In this document: positions 44,189-52,961 of the stretch, piece by piece
Layout of the letters: the number at the start of each line of letters is the position of its first letter
Position numbering within the stretch: the first letter of the stretch is position 1
From: Haloprofundus halobius
GTDB taxonomy: Archaea; Halobacteriota; Halobacteria; Halobacteriales; Haloferacaceae
Direction: 5' to 3'
Assembly (NCBI RefSeq): GCF_020097835.1
Contig: NZ_CP083667.1
Coordinates: forward strand, 186,001-250,000
Length of the DNA: 64,000 nt
Translations under genes and position numbers: made by a program
The notes under the pieces: model-generated
Seen by the model: only the letters and a program-made list of their open reading frames with translations
The model's database searches: none
Told to the model about the DNA's origin: nothing

Positions 44189-44749
44189 TCACAGGTCGTC
44201 GACGGCCACCGCCATCCGACGGCGACGCGTCTCGAAACCCAGCTTCTCGTAGAACCCCATCGCGCGGTCGTTGTCGGCGTCGACGTCGAGCGCCAGTTCC
44301 GCGCAGTCGGACTCCGCCGCTAGTTCGACCGTCCGGTCGACCAACTCGCGGGCGAGCCCAGTTCCGCGGTGCGACTCGCGGACGTAGATATCGCCGACGA
44401 GTACCCGATCGGGGTGGTCGAAGACGCTCGGCGCGCGCTCGATCTCGGCAGTGACGAACCCGACGAGTTCGGCGTCGATGCCTTCGATATCGGTCTCGAC
44501 GCTGGCGTCCGTTTCGGTCTCAGCGTCGGTGTCCCGGGCCGAGTTCCTGTCGACGGCGACCCACACCCGGTAGCTCTCCGCTTCGAGTCGGTCGAGTCGA
44601 AACGCGGTCTCCTCGGCGACGAGGTCGACATCGTCCGCCAGTTCGTGCGCATCGACCGCCGCTTCGAGGTCGCGATGGTACGGCAGCCACAGTTCTTCGG
44701 TCCATCGGCGGACTGCGGCCTCGTCCGCCCGGAGGCGACGAATCTCCAT
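44189..44749 (-). CDS. GNAT family N-acetyltransferase
   Basis: About 186 residues from the ATG at 44749 (MEIRRLRADEAAVRR), the usual GNAT opening; an in-frame start eight residues earlier (44773) is less natural. The acetyl-CoA loop is RESHRGTGLARELVDRTVEL and the final motif is DNDRAMGFYEKLGFETR. An Asp/Glu/Thr-rich insertion (residues about 75-95) separates strands 2 and 3. The substrate is unknown. It is upstream of, and co-oriented with, the flavoprotein gene but separated from it by the DtxR-like palindrome. Confidence 0.92.
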   Translation of the reverse strand: MEIRRLRADEAAVRRWTEELWLPYHRDLEAAVDAHELADDVDLVAEETAFRLDRLEAESYRVWVAVDRNSARDTDAETETDASVETDIEGIDAELVGFVTAEIERAPSVFDHPDRVLVGDIYVRESHRGTGLARELVDRTVELAAESDCAELALDVDADNDRAMGFYEKLGFETRRRRMAVAVDDL

Positions 44750-45091
44750 GCGTAGTCGCCTCAAAGCGGCCACTAAACTGTTTCTTAGCGGCCGCTTTCG
44801 GGGTTCGAGACGGGATCAGACGGGAGCGTTCTGTAGCCGTACACGTGTTGGTGAGACTCGACTGTGGAAGCCCTCGAACGCTAGTCGGCACGCGCACGGC
44901 GCGGTTGTCGGCCGCCGCGTCGAGAGGTGGTGAAAGGAGGAACGAGCGAGCGCGGGTCCGACTCTCCTGATGGGTGTCCTGCGGAAGTGGTCCAATCGCC
45001 TGCGATAGGTCGACCAGTTGTCGCCGGAGACGGACCGGCCTCGAATTAGTTCTCAGCGACAGAACGAGTTCGCCGGATCGGACCTGTCGAG
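44750..45091. other. 342-nt divergent intergenic region with inverted repeat
   Basis: It lies between the GNAT gene (leftward) and the beta-helix gene (rightward). It holds a 9-bp inverted repeat (44763-44771 and 44790-44798) around an AT-rich promoter-like centre for the GNAT gene. The remainder shows nothing recognisable. Confidence 0.5.
44763..44798. promoter_or_regulatory. 9-bp inverted repeat flanking a putative promoter
   Basis: AAAGCGGCC and GGCCGCTTT pair perfectly across an 18-nt AT-richer spacer containing AAACAGTTTAG (minus strand). It starts 14 nt before the GNAT ATG, so it would lie around the transcription start and could be an operator or a leader hairpin. Confidence 0.4.
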
Positions 45092-46468
45092 GTGTCGCGT
45101 GTCAGCGACTCACGCCGAACAGCTAACTCGGTGCGACCGACAGAGGAGGCCGTGGACATCGAATCGTGGAACGTCGTCGACGTCGGCGAGTATGGGTCGG
45201 TCGGCGAAGCGGTGACGCGCACCCCCGAGCGGGACCCCGTGATCTACCGACTGCCCGCCGGCGAGCACCGCCTCGAGGAGGAACTCCACTTCGGCGAGCG
45301 GGCGGGGGTCGCTCTCGTCGGTACCCCGGACGCGACACTCCGCGTCACCGACCCGGAGATGAGTCGAGCCGTCACGTTCTCGGGGACGAAGCGTGCGGTG
45401 GTCGAGAACGTCGAGTTCGACTTCTCCGACCCGGGGGTCGGTCCCCGCGCCATCGGCGCGGCGGTTCCGGAACGGTTGGTCGTCGAGAACGTCCGCGTCC
45501 GCGGGCGAATCGACCGCCTGGAGCGACCTCCGGCGTCGCTGATGTGGTTCAACCTCACGACGCCTGCGGGAACCGGCGTCGTGCGGAACCTCCGGATGCC
45601 CGACGGCTGCAGCCACGAGCGGGAAACGAAGCAACAGCACAACCACCGCATCGGCGTGAGCGTCGAAGCCGAACACGAGGGCACGCTTCGGCTCCGGGAC
45701 TGCGACGTTCGCGGCTTCGTCGACAACGGCGTCTACGCGAAGAGTTCGGGGCCCGGACGGACCATCGTCGAGGGCGGCTACTTCGAGAACAACGGGAACG
45801 CGAACGTCCGCCTGGGTGCCGGCGAGCGCGGCCACGACGTCGTACGGGACGCGACCATCGTTCTCGACGGCGGCGGCGTCGACCACACCGGCTGCGGCAT
45901 CTGGGCGCAGGACGGGCGACCGGTCGTCGAGGGCTGTACGATTTCGGCGACGAACTGGGAGAACGACCTCCTACGCGTCGGCCGAGGGGCGGTCGTGCGC
46001 GACACGACCATCGAGTCGGACGCGTCGTCGCGTGCGCTGAAGATCGCCGGGGAGCGTGCGCACGACGTGCTCGTGGACGGCCTGCTCGTGACGGATTCGG
46101 GCTCCGGCGAGGGGAGGCAGTACTCGGTGGAGGTGGGCGGCGGCGGCGAGACGGTCACCTTCCGGAACTGCGCGTTTCGCTTCGACCACGGACCGCACGC
46201 CGACCGCCACGGCGTCCACGTCGGGAGTCCGGGCGTCGTGTTCGACAGCTGCCGCTTCGAGCAGACGGGCGATGCGAACGCGTTGCTCCTCATGGGTGCA
46301 GGACGGTCGGACGTGCGGTTCTCGCGCTTCCGCGGCGGGACGCTCGGCGTGAACGTCGACAGTACCGCCTCGGTGTTCGTGGGCAACCAGTACGACGGCG
46401 TGTCCACGAACGTGGGCGACTTCGGTTTCGACGCCGAGTTCGATACCGTCGGAGAATCCGACGGATGA
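45092..46468 (+). CDS. right-handed parallel beta-helix repeat protein
   Basis: Up to 458 residues. Repeated strand-turn units fill almost the whole protein, for example VVENVEFDFSDPGV, LRLRDCDVRGFVDNGVYAKS, VVRDATIVLDGGGVDHTG and VTFRNCAFRF. This matches pectate-lyase/NosD-like beta-helices that act as polysaccharide lyases, hydrolases or structural scaffolds. I see neither a signal peptide nor a lipobox, so it would stay in the cytoplasm, which is unusual. The start is uncertain: GTG at 45092, 45131 or 45152 all fit, and the last (MDIESWNVVDVGEYGS) gives the most natural N terminus. It is transcribed alone. Confidence 0.82.
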   Translation: MSRVSDSRRTANSVRPTEEAVDIESWNVVDVGEYGSVGEAVTRTPERDPVIYRLPAGEHRLEEELHFGERAGVALVGTPDATLRVTDPEMSRAVTFSGTKRAVVENVEFDFSDPGVGPRAIGAAVPERLVVENVRVRGRIDRLERPPASLMWFNLTTPAGTGVVRNLRMPDGCSHERETKQQHNHRIGVSVEAEHEGTLRLRDCDVRGFVDNGVYAKSSGPGRTIVEGGYFENNGNANVRLGAGERGHDVVRDATIVLDGGGVDHTGCGIWAQDGRPVVEGCTISATNWENDLLRVGRGAVVRDTTIESDASSRALKIAGERAHDVLVDGLLVTDSGSGEGRQYSVEVGGGGETVTFRNCAFRFDHGPHADRHGVHVGSPGVVFDSCRFEQTGDANALLLMGAGRSDVRFSRFRGGTLGVNVDSTASVFVGNQYDGVSTNVGDFGFDAEFDTVGESDG

Positions 46469-46576
46469 CGGTCTCGACCCTACCAGGGGGAGTACGCGAG
46501 GGGGTGTACAGCGGCGCTCGGCGAGCGCGAACGGTCGTACCAGGAGACGAACGACGCACCGTCCACGGCAGCCTAT

Positions 46577-46592
46577 CACTACTTTAGTAGTG
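46577..46592. promoter_or_regulatory. palindrome, possible operator or terminator
   Basis: CACTACTTTAGTAGTG has perfect 7-bp arms with a TT centre, about 110 nt after the beta-helix stop and 270 nt before the molybdoenzyme gene. Confidence 0.4.
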
Positions 46593-46710
46593 TGAAATAG
46601 ACCACGGTCCGAACGCTCGTGTCTGGCGGCCGTAGCGGGACTCGCTGCGATTTCAACCCTGCTGCGATGCAGCGCGGTCGGCGCCCGACGCACCTTCGAT
46701 CCGGTGATTA

Positions 46711-46730
46711 TACTGAACACAACTACTGAA
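46711..46730 (-). repeat. 20-nt motif shared with 11644-11663
   Basis: The minus strand reads TTCAGTAGTTGTGTTCAGTA, matching 11644-11663 at 18 of 20 positions. The copies face each other across 35 kb. Confidence 0.45.
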
Positions 46731-46861
46731 TAAATTCGCTGAACATCGAAGGCAGCGCCACTCAATCGATTCGAGCCGCACGCTGGCGAGTTCTCCCGCG
46801 TACGGAGACGTTCTTCCGTTCGAGTACTGGGAACTAACCGCTTTGCGTGCGTAGCGTTAGC

Positions 46862-48136
46862 ATGGTAACAGAGCGACCGCGACCGACGCGACGGGGAGAG
46901 ATAGCGGAGATTCTACGAACGAAGGCGGGCGGTGTGACCGAGACTCGGGACGAAGCCGACAAGTACACCGTCGTCGGGGCGGCCCGGCGACGGACGTTCG
47001 CGAACTGGCTGACGCCCGTCGCGGAGCACTTCGTCTGCCACAGAAACGACATCCCTGACGTCGACGCCGAGACGTGGACCGTCTCGCTCACCGGTCGAGC
47101 GTCGGGAGCGCTGTCGGTGGCCGATATCGAGAGCGGGTTTCCGACTGTCGCAGTCGCTCACACGATGGAGTGCGCGGGTAACGGTCGCGGCCAGCATCGA
47201 CCGGAGACGGGGAGCGTACAGTGGGGGTTCGAGGCCGCGGCCACCGCGCTCTGGACCGGCGCTCCCGTGAGTTCGATTCTCCGCGCGAGCGGCGTCGACC
47301 CACCCAACGAGAGCGGCGAGAACGACGTCGGCGACGAGAGCGACGAGCGGTGGCTCACCGCCGTCGGGGGGGACCCGTCGGACGACGGAGACGTCTTCGC
47401 TCGGTCGATTCCGCTCGCGAAAGCGTTCGACGACTGCATCCTCGCCTACGAGATGAACGGCGAACCGCTCCCGCAGGAGCACGGCTTTCCGGTTCGGCTG
47501 ATCGTCCCCGGGTGGTACGGCGTGAACAACGTGAAGTGGGTCGACGAACTCAGGGTGATGGACTCGATGGTCGTCGACGGCTCGCTCGACCGGCCGGGCG
47601 AACACGCGTTCTGGCAGCAGGTCGCCTATCGAATCCACCCGCGCGGGGTCGACCCCGAGCCGAACGCGAGCGTCGAGGCGGTCGACACGTGGGAGCAACT
47701 CGAAGGGGCCGTCGACCACCCCTACACGTTCGACGAGAACGTGAAGTCGGTCATCGGCACGCCCGACGGGGAGACGACCGTGACGCCGAAACACGGCGCG
47801 GTCGAAGTGCGAGGCGTCGCCTGGGCCGGCGACGATGCGGTCGACCGCGTCGAGATTTCGACCGACGGGGGGCGGACGTGGAACGACGCGGAGCTGTTCG
47901 GTCCGGCGTACGCGGGCGCGTGGCGGCTGTTCCGGTACGACTGGCGCGCCGAACCGGGACGACACGTACTGCTGTCTCGCGCGACCGACGAACTGGGTCG
48001 ACGACAACCGGCGCGGATTTCCGAACCGGACGAGTGGCGCGACGCCCTCGACGACGACGCGTACCCCTGGAACGAGGGCGGCTACGCCGCGAACGCCTAC
48101 GAACCGAACGCCGTGGAAGTCGACGTCCGCGGCTGA
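46862..48136 (+). CDS. sulfite oxidase family molybdopterin oxidoreductase
   Basis: About 424 residues from the ATG at 46862 (MVTERPRPTRRGEI). The Mo-binding domain (residues about 60-300) has the ligand C104 in HTMECAGNGRGQH, then GFPVRLIVPGWYGVNNVKWV. The C-terminal Mo-co dimerisation domain (about 310-424) has VRGVAWAGDDAVDRVEISTDGG and a Trp-rich middle. An acidic loop (about 150-175, DPPNESGENDVGDE) looks like a halophilic insertion. No Tat or haem domain is present, so it should be a cytoplasmic enzyme that donates electrons to an unknown partner. Sulfite is the standard substrate of the family, but others are known. Confidence 0.9.
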   Translation: MVTERPRPTRRGEIAEILRTKAGGVTETRDEADKYTVVGAARRRTFANWLTPVAEHFVCHRNDIPDVDAETWTVSLTGRASGALSVADIESGFPTVAVAHTMECAGNGRGQHRPETGSVQWGFEAAATALWTGAPVSSILRASGVDPPNESGENDVGDESDERWLTAVGGDPSDDGDVFARSIPLAKAFDDCILAYEMNGEPLPQEHGFPVRLIVPGWYGVNNVKWVDELRVMDSMVVDGSLDRPGEHAFWQQVAYRIHPRGVDPEPNASVEAVDTWEQLEGAVDHPYTFDENVKSVIGTPDGETTVTPKHGAVEVRGVAWAGDDAVDRVEISTDGGRTWNDAELFGPAYAGAWRLFRYDWRAEPGRHVLLSRATDELGRRQPARISEPDEWRDALDDDAYPWNEGGYAANAYEPNAVEVDVRG

Positions 48137-48279
48137 CGGCGGGTCGAACGCGACGACCGCAGCGAGCGATGGGGACGCTCGGAGACGCGCCCACCCGACG
48201 AGACGCCGGTGTGCGTCGAACTACCCGTCTGACTTTCCGTTTCCGGAACGCTTGAGACCTCCTACGGGAAACAACGACC

Positions 48280-49437
48280 GTGTCCCGCGCTCGGCTTTTG
48301 GCCTCTCTCTGTGGACTCGTCTTTCTCGTCAACCTCGCCAGAATCGTCTTCGCGCCGCTGTTGGACGTCTTCATCAACGAGTTTCCCATCGGCGAGGCGA
48401 CCGCCGGACTCATCGTAACGCTCGCGTGGGTCGGCAGCGCGTCGCTCCGGCTCCCGACCGGGTGGGTCCTGACCAAGGTGCCGAGACACCGGGTCGTCGT
48501 CGTCTCGGGGGTCGTCCTCGCGCTCTCGTCCGGATTCGCGGCGACGGCGACGACGGTCACCCATCTGATGGTCGGCGCGTTTCTCATGGGAATCGCCTCG
48601 GGGGTGTACTTCGTCTCGGCGAACCCGCTTTTGAGCGAACTGTACCCGCATCAGATCGGTCGCGTCGTCGGCATCCACGGGGTCGCGACCCAGATCGCGG
48701 CGGTCGTCGCCGCGCCGTTAGTCGCGCTCACCCTCCTCGTCGACTGGCGACTCTCGCTGTGGGCAATCGCCGTCGGCGCGGCAGTGATTACGGCCTATAC
48801 CTGGGTAGCGGCCAAGCGCATCGAGATGCCGAGCGCGGGGGAGAAAGACCGCGACTTCGTCGCCGGTGCGCTCTCGGAGTGGCGCATCATCGTGACGTCG
48901 CTGGCCATCGTGGGGTTGGCGGTGTTCGTCTGGCAGGGGCTGTTCAACTTCTACGAACTGTACATGCAGACGAAGGGACTCACCGACCAGCAGGCGGGCA
49001 CGATGCTCGCTATCGTCTTCGCGGCCGGCGTTCCCGCGTTCTACCTCGGCGGGGACTTCGCGGACCGCCTCCCCCAGATTCCGTACTTACTCGGCGTCGT
49101 CGGTGGCTTCGCCGCGTGCGTGTTCGTCCTGACCACGGTCGAGGGGCTACTCGCGCTGGGCGTCGTCACCTGCGTTCTCGGCTTCGTCGCCCACGCTATC
49201 TTCCCCGCCGTCGACACGTATCTCCTCGATACGCTCCCGGATTCGACGCGGGGGAGCGCGTACGCCGTGTTCAGTTCCCTCTGGATGCTCACGCAGGCGC
49301 TCGGGTCGTCGGCCATGGGACGGCTCGTCGAGGACGGATACACCTACGACACGGTGTTTCAGAGCGCGGCGCTGTTTCTCGGCGCGACGATAGCCGTCCT
49401 CGCGCTCCTCGAACGGGCGGGGCGGTTGCCGAGCTGA
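48280..49437 (+). CDS. MFS transporter
   Basis: A 385-residue membrane protein with a GTG start and 12 hydrophobic helices. TM1 contains LASLCGLVFLVNLARIVFAP, the loop after TM2 has RLPTGWVLTKVPRHR, and a symmetric loop in the second half has YLGGDFADRLPQIPY. The protein is compact with short loops. It follows the molybdoenzyme gene on the same strand after 143 nt, so the two may belong together (for example export or import of an oxidised sulfur compound), but no direct evidence exists. Confidence 0.9.
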   Translation: MSRARLLASLCGLVFLVNLARIVFAPLLDVFINEFPIGEATAGLIVTLAWVGSASLRLPTGWVLTKVPRHRVVVVSGVVLALSSGFAATATTVTHLMVGAFLMGIASGVYFVSANPLLSELYPHQIGRVVGIHGVATQIAAVVAAPLVALTLLVDWRLSLWAIAVGAAVITAYTWVAAKRIEMPSAGEKDRDFVAGALSEWRIIVTSLAIVGLAVFVWQGLFNFYELYMQTKGLTDQQAGTMLAIVFAAGVPAFYLGGDFADRLPQIPYLLGVVGGFAACVFVLTTVEGLLALGVVTCVLGFVAHAIFPAVDTYLLDTLPDSTRGSAYAVFSSLWMLTQALGSSAMGRLVEDGYTYDTVFQSAALFLGATIAVLALLERAGRLPS

Positions 49438-49473
49438 AACCGAGACGGCGTCGACGAGACGGCCGCCGGCGGG

Positions 49474-50016
49474 CTACTCCCGCGGTCGGTTCTCGCTCAG
49501 ACGTAGCGAACCGCCGCAGCTCCCGCACCGATACGACTCGGTGTTCTCGACGAGCTTCGACCGCCGGTATCTCGCCAACGCGGTTCCGCAGGACGCACAC
49601 CGTATCCACCACTTCGGTTCGGCGAACCGCTCGCAGTTGACGTGCGTGTCGAGTTCGGCCGCCAGTTCCTCGAACCGCGCCCCGTGGGAGCCGTCGCCCT
49701 CCTCGTTGAGCAGGTGGACGTGGACGAGTTCGTGACGTATCGTCTCTGCGGTCGCCTCCCACCCGCAGTTCTGGAAGAACTCCCACGTGAGCGAGACGGT
49801 TTCGGGAGTCCCGTCTCGGTGTTTCACCGCACCCGCTCGCCGCTTCGCTCGCTTGCTGACCTCCCAGTCGAGACCGCTGACGTCGACCGTGAGCCCGTAG
49901 TGACGAACGACCTCGCGGGCGTAGAGCTTCGAGACCGCCAAGAACTCTGGAACCGTCGCTTCCGGCCCGACGGCGTAGTACGTCGTGTCGACCTCCTCTT
50001 CCGGTTCGGAACTCAT
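49474..50016 (-). CDS. SprT-like zinc metallopeptidase
   Basis: A 180-residue SprT/Spartan-type protein. The zinc-protease motif H95-E96-L-V-H99 is in TIRHELVHVHLL, and the C-terminal zinc ribbon has CASCGTALARY and YRCGSCGGSL. Eukaryotic Spartan proteases degrade proteins cross-linked to DNA; the archaeal version is usually annotated SprT-like without proven targets. It starts at ATG 50016 and is convergent with the MFS gene. The acidic N terminus is typical halophile adaptation. Confidence 0.92.
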   Translation of the reverse strand: MSSEPEEEVDTTYYAVGPEATVPEFLAVSKLYAREVVRHYGLTVDVSGLDWEVSKRAKRRAGAVKHRDGTPETVSLTWEFFQNCGWEATAETIRHELVHVHLLNEEGDGSHGARFEELAAELDTHVNCERFAEPKWWIRCASCGTALARYRRSKLVENTESYRCGSCGGSLRLSENRPRE

Positions 50017-50345
50017 GTGTACTCGGCCGCCGCCGTGCTTCCGGTCGTGGCTGGTCGAAGGTGTCGGACTCGGGGGAAATAGCTGTTCACCGAGGCAACC
50101 GGTGCCGCCGGCCGCTCCGGAACGAACGCCGGTGGGATGGTGGTCCAGTCGTCTCCCGTGTGTCGACCGAACCGCCTCGGACTGAGACTATCGTGAGATG
50201 AGGTCCCGGCGTCCATAACTCGTCTACCGTGTCATTTCGGCCGAGGGCGGTCGGTCGTCATCCGACGGATCGATGAGGGGTGAGACGAGAGACGTACCGA
50301 TAACAACCGTTTTGGCGGTCGGCGAAATACCAACGAATACAACCG
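50017..50345. other. 329-nt divergent intergenic region before the thiamine operon
   Basis: It lies between sprT (leftward) and thiE (rightward). I looked for the conserved TPP-riboswitch cores (CTGAGA and ACCTGATC-like) and did not see them. The stretch 50310-50345 is AC-rich with a mild AT element. Nothing else is recognised. Confidence 0.5.
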
Positions 50346-50990
50346 ATGAATGTCACGATGGGTACGTACCTCGTCACGCAAGCGGACTGCTCCGGCGGGC
50401 GGTCGACCGAGGCGGTCGTGCGGAGCGCCATCGACGGCGGGGTCGACGTCGTACAACTGCGGGAGAAACACACGACTGCGCGGGAGCGCTATCGGCTCGC
50501 GCGCACGCTTCGAGAGCTGACGGCCGCGGCCGAGACCCCGTTCGTCGTCAACGACCGTGCCGATATCGCCGCGGCGGTCGACGCCGACGGCGTCCACGTC
50601 GGCGACGACGACCTTCCGGTCTCCGTCGTCCGCGAACAGCTTCGAGACGACGCGTTCGTCGGTCGGTCGGTCTCGACGGTCGAGGACGCGCGGCGGGCGG
50701 CCGAGGCGGGGGCCGACTACCTCGGCGTCGGCGCGGTCTTTTCGACGTCCTCGAAGGACGTCTCCGAAGCCGAGTCGAACATCGGCGTCGAGACGGTGGC
50801 GGCGGTAGCGGACGCCGTCGACGTTCCCGTCGTCGCCATCGGCGGAATCACGGCCGAAAATGCGAGAGCGGTCGTCGAGGCGGGCGCAGACGGCGTCGCG
50901 GTCGTCTCCGAAATCGCGGGGGCGTCGGATCCCGAGTCGGCGACGCGTCGGCTCGCCGCGGCCGTCGACGCAGGGAGGCGGGCGCGATGA
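50346..50990 (+). CDS. thiE: thiamine-phosphate synthase
   Basis: A 214-residue TIM-barrel enzyme joining HMP-PP and the thiazole phosphate to form thiamine phosphate. Signature segments are VDVVQLREKHT, FVVNDRADIAAAVDADGVHVG, DYLGVGAVFSTSSK and VVAIGGITAENARAVVEAGADGVAVVS (phosphate binding). In one of these the usual TxTK reads STSSK. Length is normal. It is first in a four-gene unit in which every stop overlaps the next start, so production is coordinated. A slightly later ATG (MGTYLVTQADC) is possible. Confidence 0.96.
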   Translation: MNVTMGTYLVTQADCSGGRSTEAVVRSAIDGGVDVVQLREKHTTARERYRLARTLRELTAAAETPFVVNDRADIAAAVDADGVHVGDDDLPVSVVREQLRDDAFVGRSVSTVEDARRAAEAGADYLGVGAVFSTSSKDVSEAESNIGVETVAAVADAVDVPVVAIGGITAENARAVVEAGADGVAVVSEIAGASDPESATRRLAAAVDAGRRAR

Positions 50991-51823
50991 GCGACGCGTC
51001 CGGCCCCGACGTGGGCCTGTCTCCGGCGCTCTCGACCGTCGAAGCGCGCACTCCGCTCGTCGACGCGCTGACGAACGCCGTGACGGTCAACGACGTGGCG
51101 AACGTGACGCTCCATTGGGGCGGGTTGCCGGTCATGTCCGACGACACCCGGGAGGTCGACGAGATGGTCGCGAACGCCGACGGCTGTCTGTTGAACATGG
51201 GGACCGTCAGCGAACGCGGCGAGACGGCGATGCTGACCGCCGGTCGCGCCGCGAACGAGCGGGGTGTCCCGCTCGTCGTCGACCCGGTCGGCGTCGGCGC
51301 GACGTCGACGCGCTCTGCGGTCGCCGAGCGTCTCGTCACCGAACTCGACGCGACCGTCGTCAACGGCAACCACGCCGAAATTTCGGCGCTCGCGGGGGAA
51401 GACGCCGAGGTCCGTGGCGTCGAATCGGTCGGCGAGTACGCCGATATCGCCGCAACCGCCGTCGCGTGCGCCCGGCGCACCGGAGCCGTCGTCGTCGCCT
51501 CCGGCGAGACCGACGTCGTCGCCGACGCGGAGACGGCGTACGAGGTCGACGTGGGCCACCGGCTGATGGGCACCGTCGTCGGCACCGGCTGTATGCTCGG
51601 CGCGACGCTTGCCGTCTTCGCCGCCGCGCTGGACGACCCGCTCCGAGCGGCGCTCGCAGGAACCGCGGCGTACGGCCTCGCGGGGGAGCGCGCCGCCGCG
51701 GGCGACTACGGCGACTACGAGGGTCCGGCGAGCTACAAAATCGCGTTCTTGGACGCGGTCGCCGGGATGGACGGGAGGGCTGACGTCGACGCGACGGGCC
51801 GGATTCGAGAGGTGACGACGTGA
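50987..51823 (+). CDS. thiM: hydroxyethylthiazole kinase
   Basis: A 278-residue ribokinase-fold enzyme that phosphorylates 4-methyl-5-(2-hydroxyethyl)thiazole for salvage. Visible are NAVTVNDVANVTLHWGGLP near the N terminus (substrate side), LVVDPVGVGAT, VVNGNHAEISALAG and the ATP/anion hole GTGCMLGATLAVFAA near residue 200. It overlaps thiE by ATGA and the mini-SDR ORF by GTGA. With thiE and thiD it constitutes a thiamine-precursor salvage unit. Confidence 0.97.
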   Translation: MSDASGPDVGLSPALSTVEARTPLVDALTNAVTVNDVANVTLHWGGLPVMSDDTREVDEMVANADGCLLNMGTVSERGETAMLTAGRAANERGVPLVVDPVGVGATSTRSAVAERLVTELDATVVNGNHAEISALAGEDAEVRGVESVGEYADIAATAVACARRTGAVVVASGETDVVADAETAYEVDVGHRLMGTVVGTGCMLGATLAVFAAALDDPLRAALAGTAAYGLAGERAAAGDYGDYEGPASYKIAFLDAVAGMDGRADVDATGRIREVTT

Positions 51824-52047
51824 TGGGCGTCGTCGTCACCGGCGGCACCGGCGATATCGGAAGCGCCGTCGTCGAGTCGCTCTCGGAGACCGACGTCGCG
51901 TTCTCCTCTCTGACGGACGGCGAAGCAGTCGTCCCCGAGTACGCGTGCTCGCCGGAGGAGATTGCGGGCGCGGTGCGATATCTCCTCGACAGTTCGTTCG
52001 CCCACGGCGAGATTCTCACCGTCGACGGGGGGATGCAGTTCCGATGA
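51820..52047 (+). CDS. internally deleted short-chain dehydrogenase (mini-SDR, 75 aa)
   Basis: The first 25 residues match an SDR nucleotide-binding start (VVVTGGTGDIGSAVVESL), and residues about 43-75 match the C terminus of SDRs (SPEEIAGAVRYLLDSS, then ILTVDGGMQ). The middle of about 170 residues, including the catalytic Ser-Tyr-Lys, is missing. The frame is intact and both ends overlap the neighbours (GTGA with thiM, ATGA with thiD), so translation through it may be needed for thiD. It probably has no dehydrogenase activity. Start is GTG 51820 or ATG 51823. Confidence 0.7.
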   Translation: MMGVVVTGGTGDIGSAVVESLSETDVAFSSLTDGEAVVPEYACSPEEIAGAVRYLLDSSFAHGEILTVDGGMQFR

Positions 52048-52889
52048 CGTCGTCGGACCCCGTCCCGGAGACACCGACGACGCGACCGTACGCGCTGACC
52101 GTCGCCTCCAGCGACTCCGGCGGCGGCGCGGGCATCCAGGCCGACCTGAAGACGATGACTCGGTTGGGCGTCTACGGCGGGTCCGTCGTCGTCGCGGCGA
52201 CGGCACAACACACCCGCGGCGTCGACGCCACCCACGTGCTCCCCGACGAGATGATCCGCGCGCAGTTCGAGGCGGTGACCACCGATTTCGACGTCGGCGC
52301 CGTCAAACTGGGGATGCTCGCGACGGTGTCGGCTATCGAAACCGTCGACGACTGCCTCCGCGACTACGACGGGCCGGTCGTCCTCGACCCGGTGATGGTC
52401 GCCACCTCGGGCGACCGGCTCCTCGAAGACGACGCCGTCGACGCCTACACCGACCTGTTCGCCCGAGCGACGCTGCTCACGCCCAACGCCGACGAGACCG
52501 CGGCACTGACCGGGGTCTCCCCGACCGACGAACGGTCGAGAGGCGAGGCCGCGACGGCGTTCTTCGAGTGGGGAGCCGACGCCGTCCTGTTCAAGGGTGG
52601 CCACGTCGACACCGACGGCGACACCGTCCGGGACGTGCTCGTCACGCCCGACCGGACGGTGACGTTCGCCAACCCGCGCGTCCGTACCGACCGGACGCAC
52701 GGCTCCGGCTGTACGCTGTCCAGCGTCATCGCGTCCCGACTGGCGCACGGTGACGGGGTGGCCGACGCCGTCGAGCGGGGCATCGCGTTCACGCACGCGG
52801 CCATCTCGCGACCCGCCGACGTGGGTCGGGGGCCGGGAAGCGTCGACCACCTCGTCGACGCGACGCACTGGCGCGAACCACCGCGCTGA
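52044..52889 (+). CDS. thiD: HMP kinase / HMP-phosphate kinase
   Basis: A 281-residue ribokinase-fold enzyme that phosphorylates hydroxymethylpyrimidine twice to HMP-PP for ThiE. Motifs are TVASSDSGGGAGIQADLKTM, VVLDPVMVATSG, LLTPNADETAALTG and the anion hole THGSGCTLSSVIAS. It lacks the C-terminal ThiN extension seen in some archaeal ThiD proteins, so TMP synthesis depends on ThiE. Its start overlaps the mini-SDR stop (ATGA) and it ends the operon. Confidence 0.97.
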   Translation: MTSSDPVPETPTTRPYALTVASSDSGGGAGIQADLKTMTRLGVYGGSVVVAATAQHTRGVDATHVLPDEMIRAQFEAVTTDFDVGAVKLGMLATVSAIETVDDCLRDYDGPVVLDPVMVATSGDRLLEDDAVDAYTDLFARATLLTPNADETAALTGVSPTDERSRGEAATAFFEWGADAVLFKGGHVDTDGDTVRDVLVTPDRTVTFANPRVRTDRTHGSGCTLSSVIASRLAHGDGVADAVERGIAFTHAAISRPADVGRGPGSVDHLVDATHWREPPR

Positions 52890-52961
52890 CCGTGCCGACT
52901 GGCGTGAGCGACGCGCCGTCGGTGGAATCACGACGGGTCGTAGTCGACGGTTCAGCCGAAG

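Larger units (their letters stand above)
46469..46861. other. 393-nt intergenic region with palindrome and IS-end-like motif
   Basis: It lies between the beta-helix gene and the molybdoenzyme gene. It contains a 7-bp-arm palindrome (46577-46592) and, at 46711-46730, the 20-nt motif also found at 11644. AT content rises at 46700-46745. No gene is seen. Confidence 0.5.

Noticed and set aside
50017-50345. TPP riboswitch upstream of thiE
   Set aside because: The conserved core elements are not visible, and a short leader is more likely.
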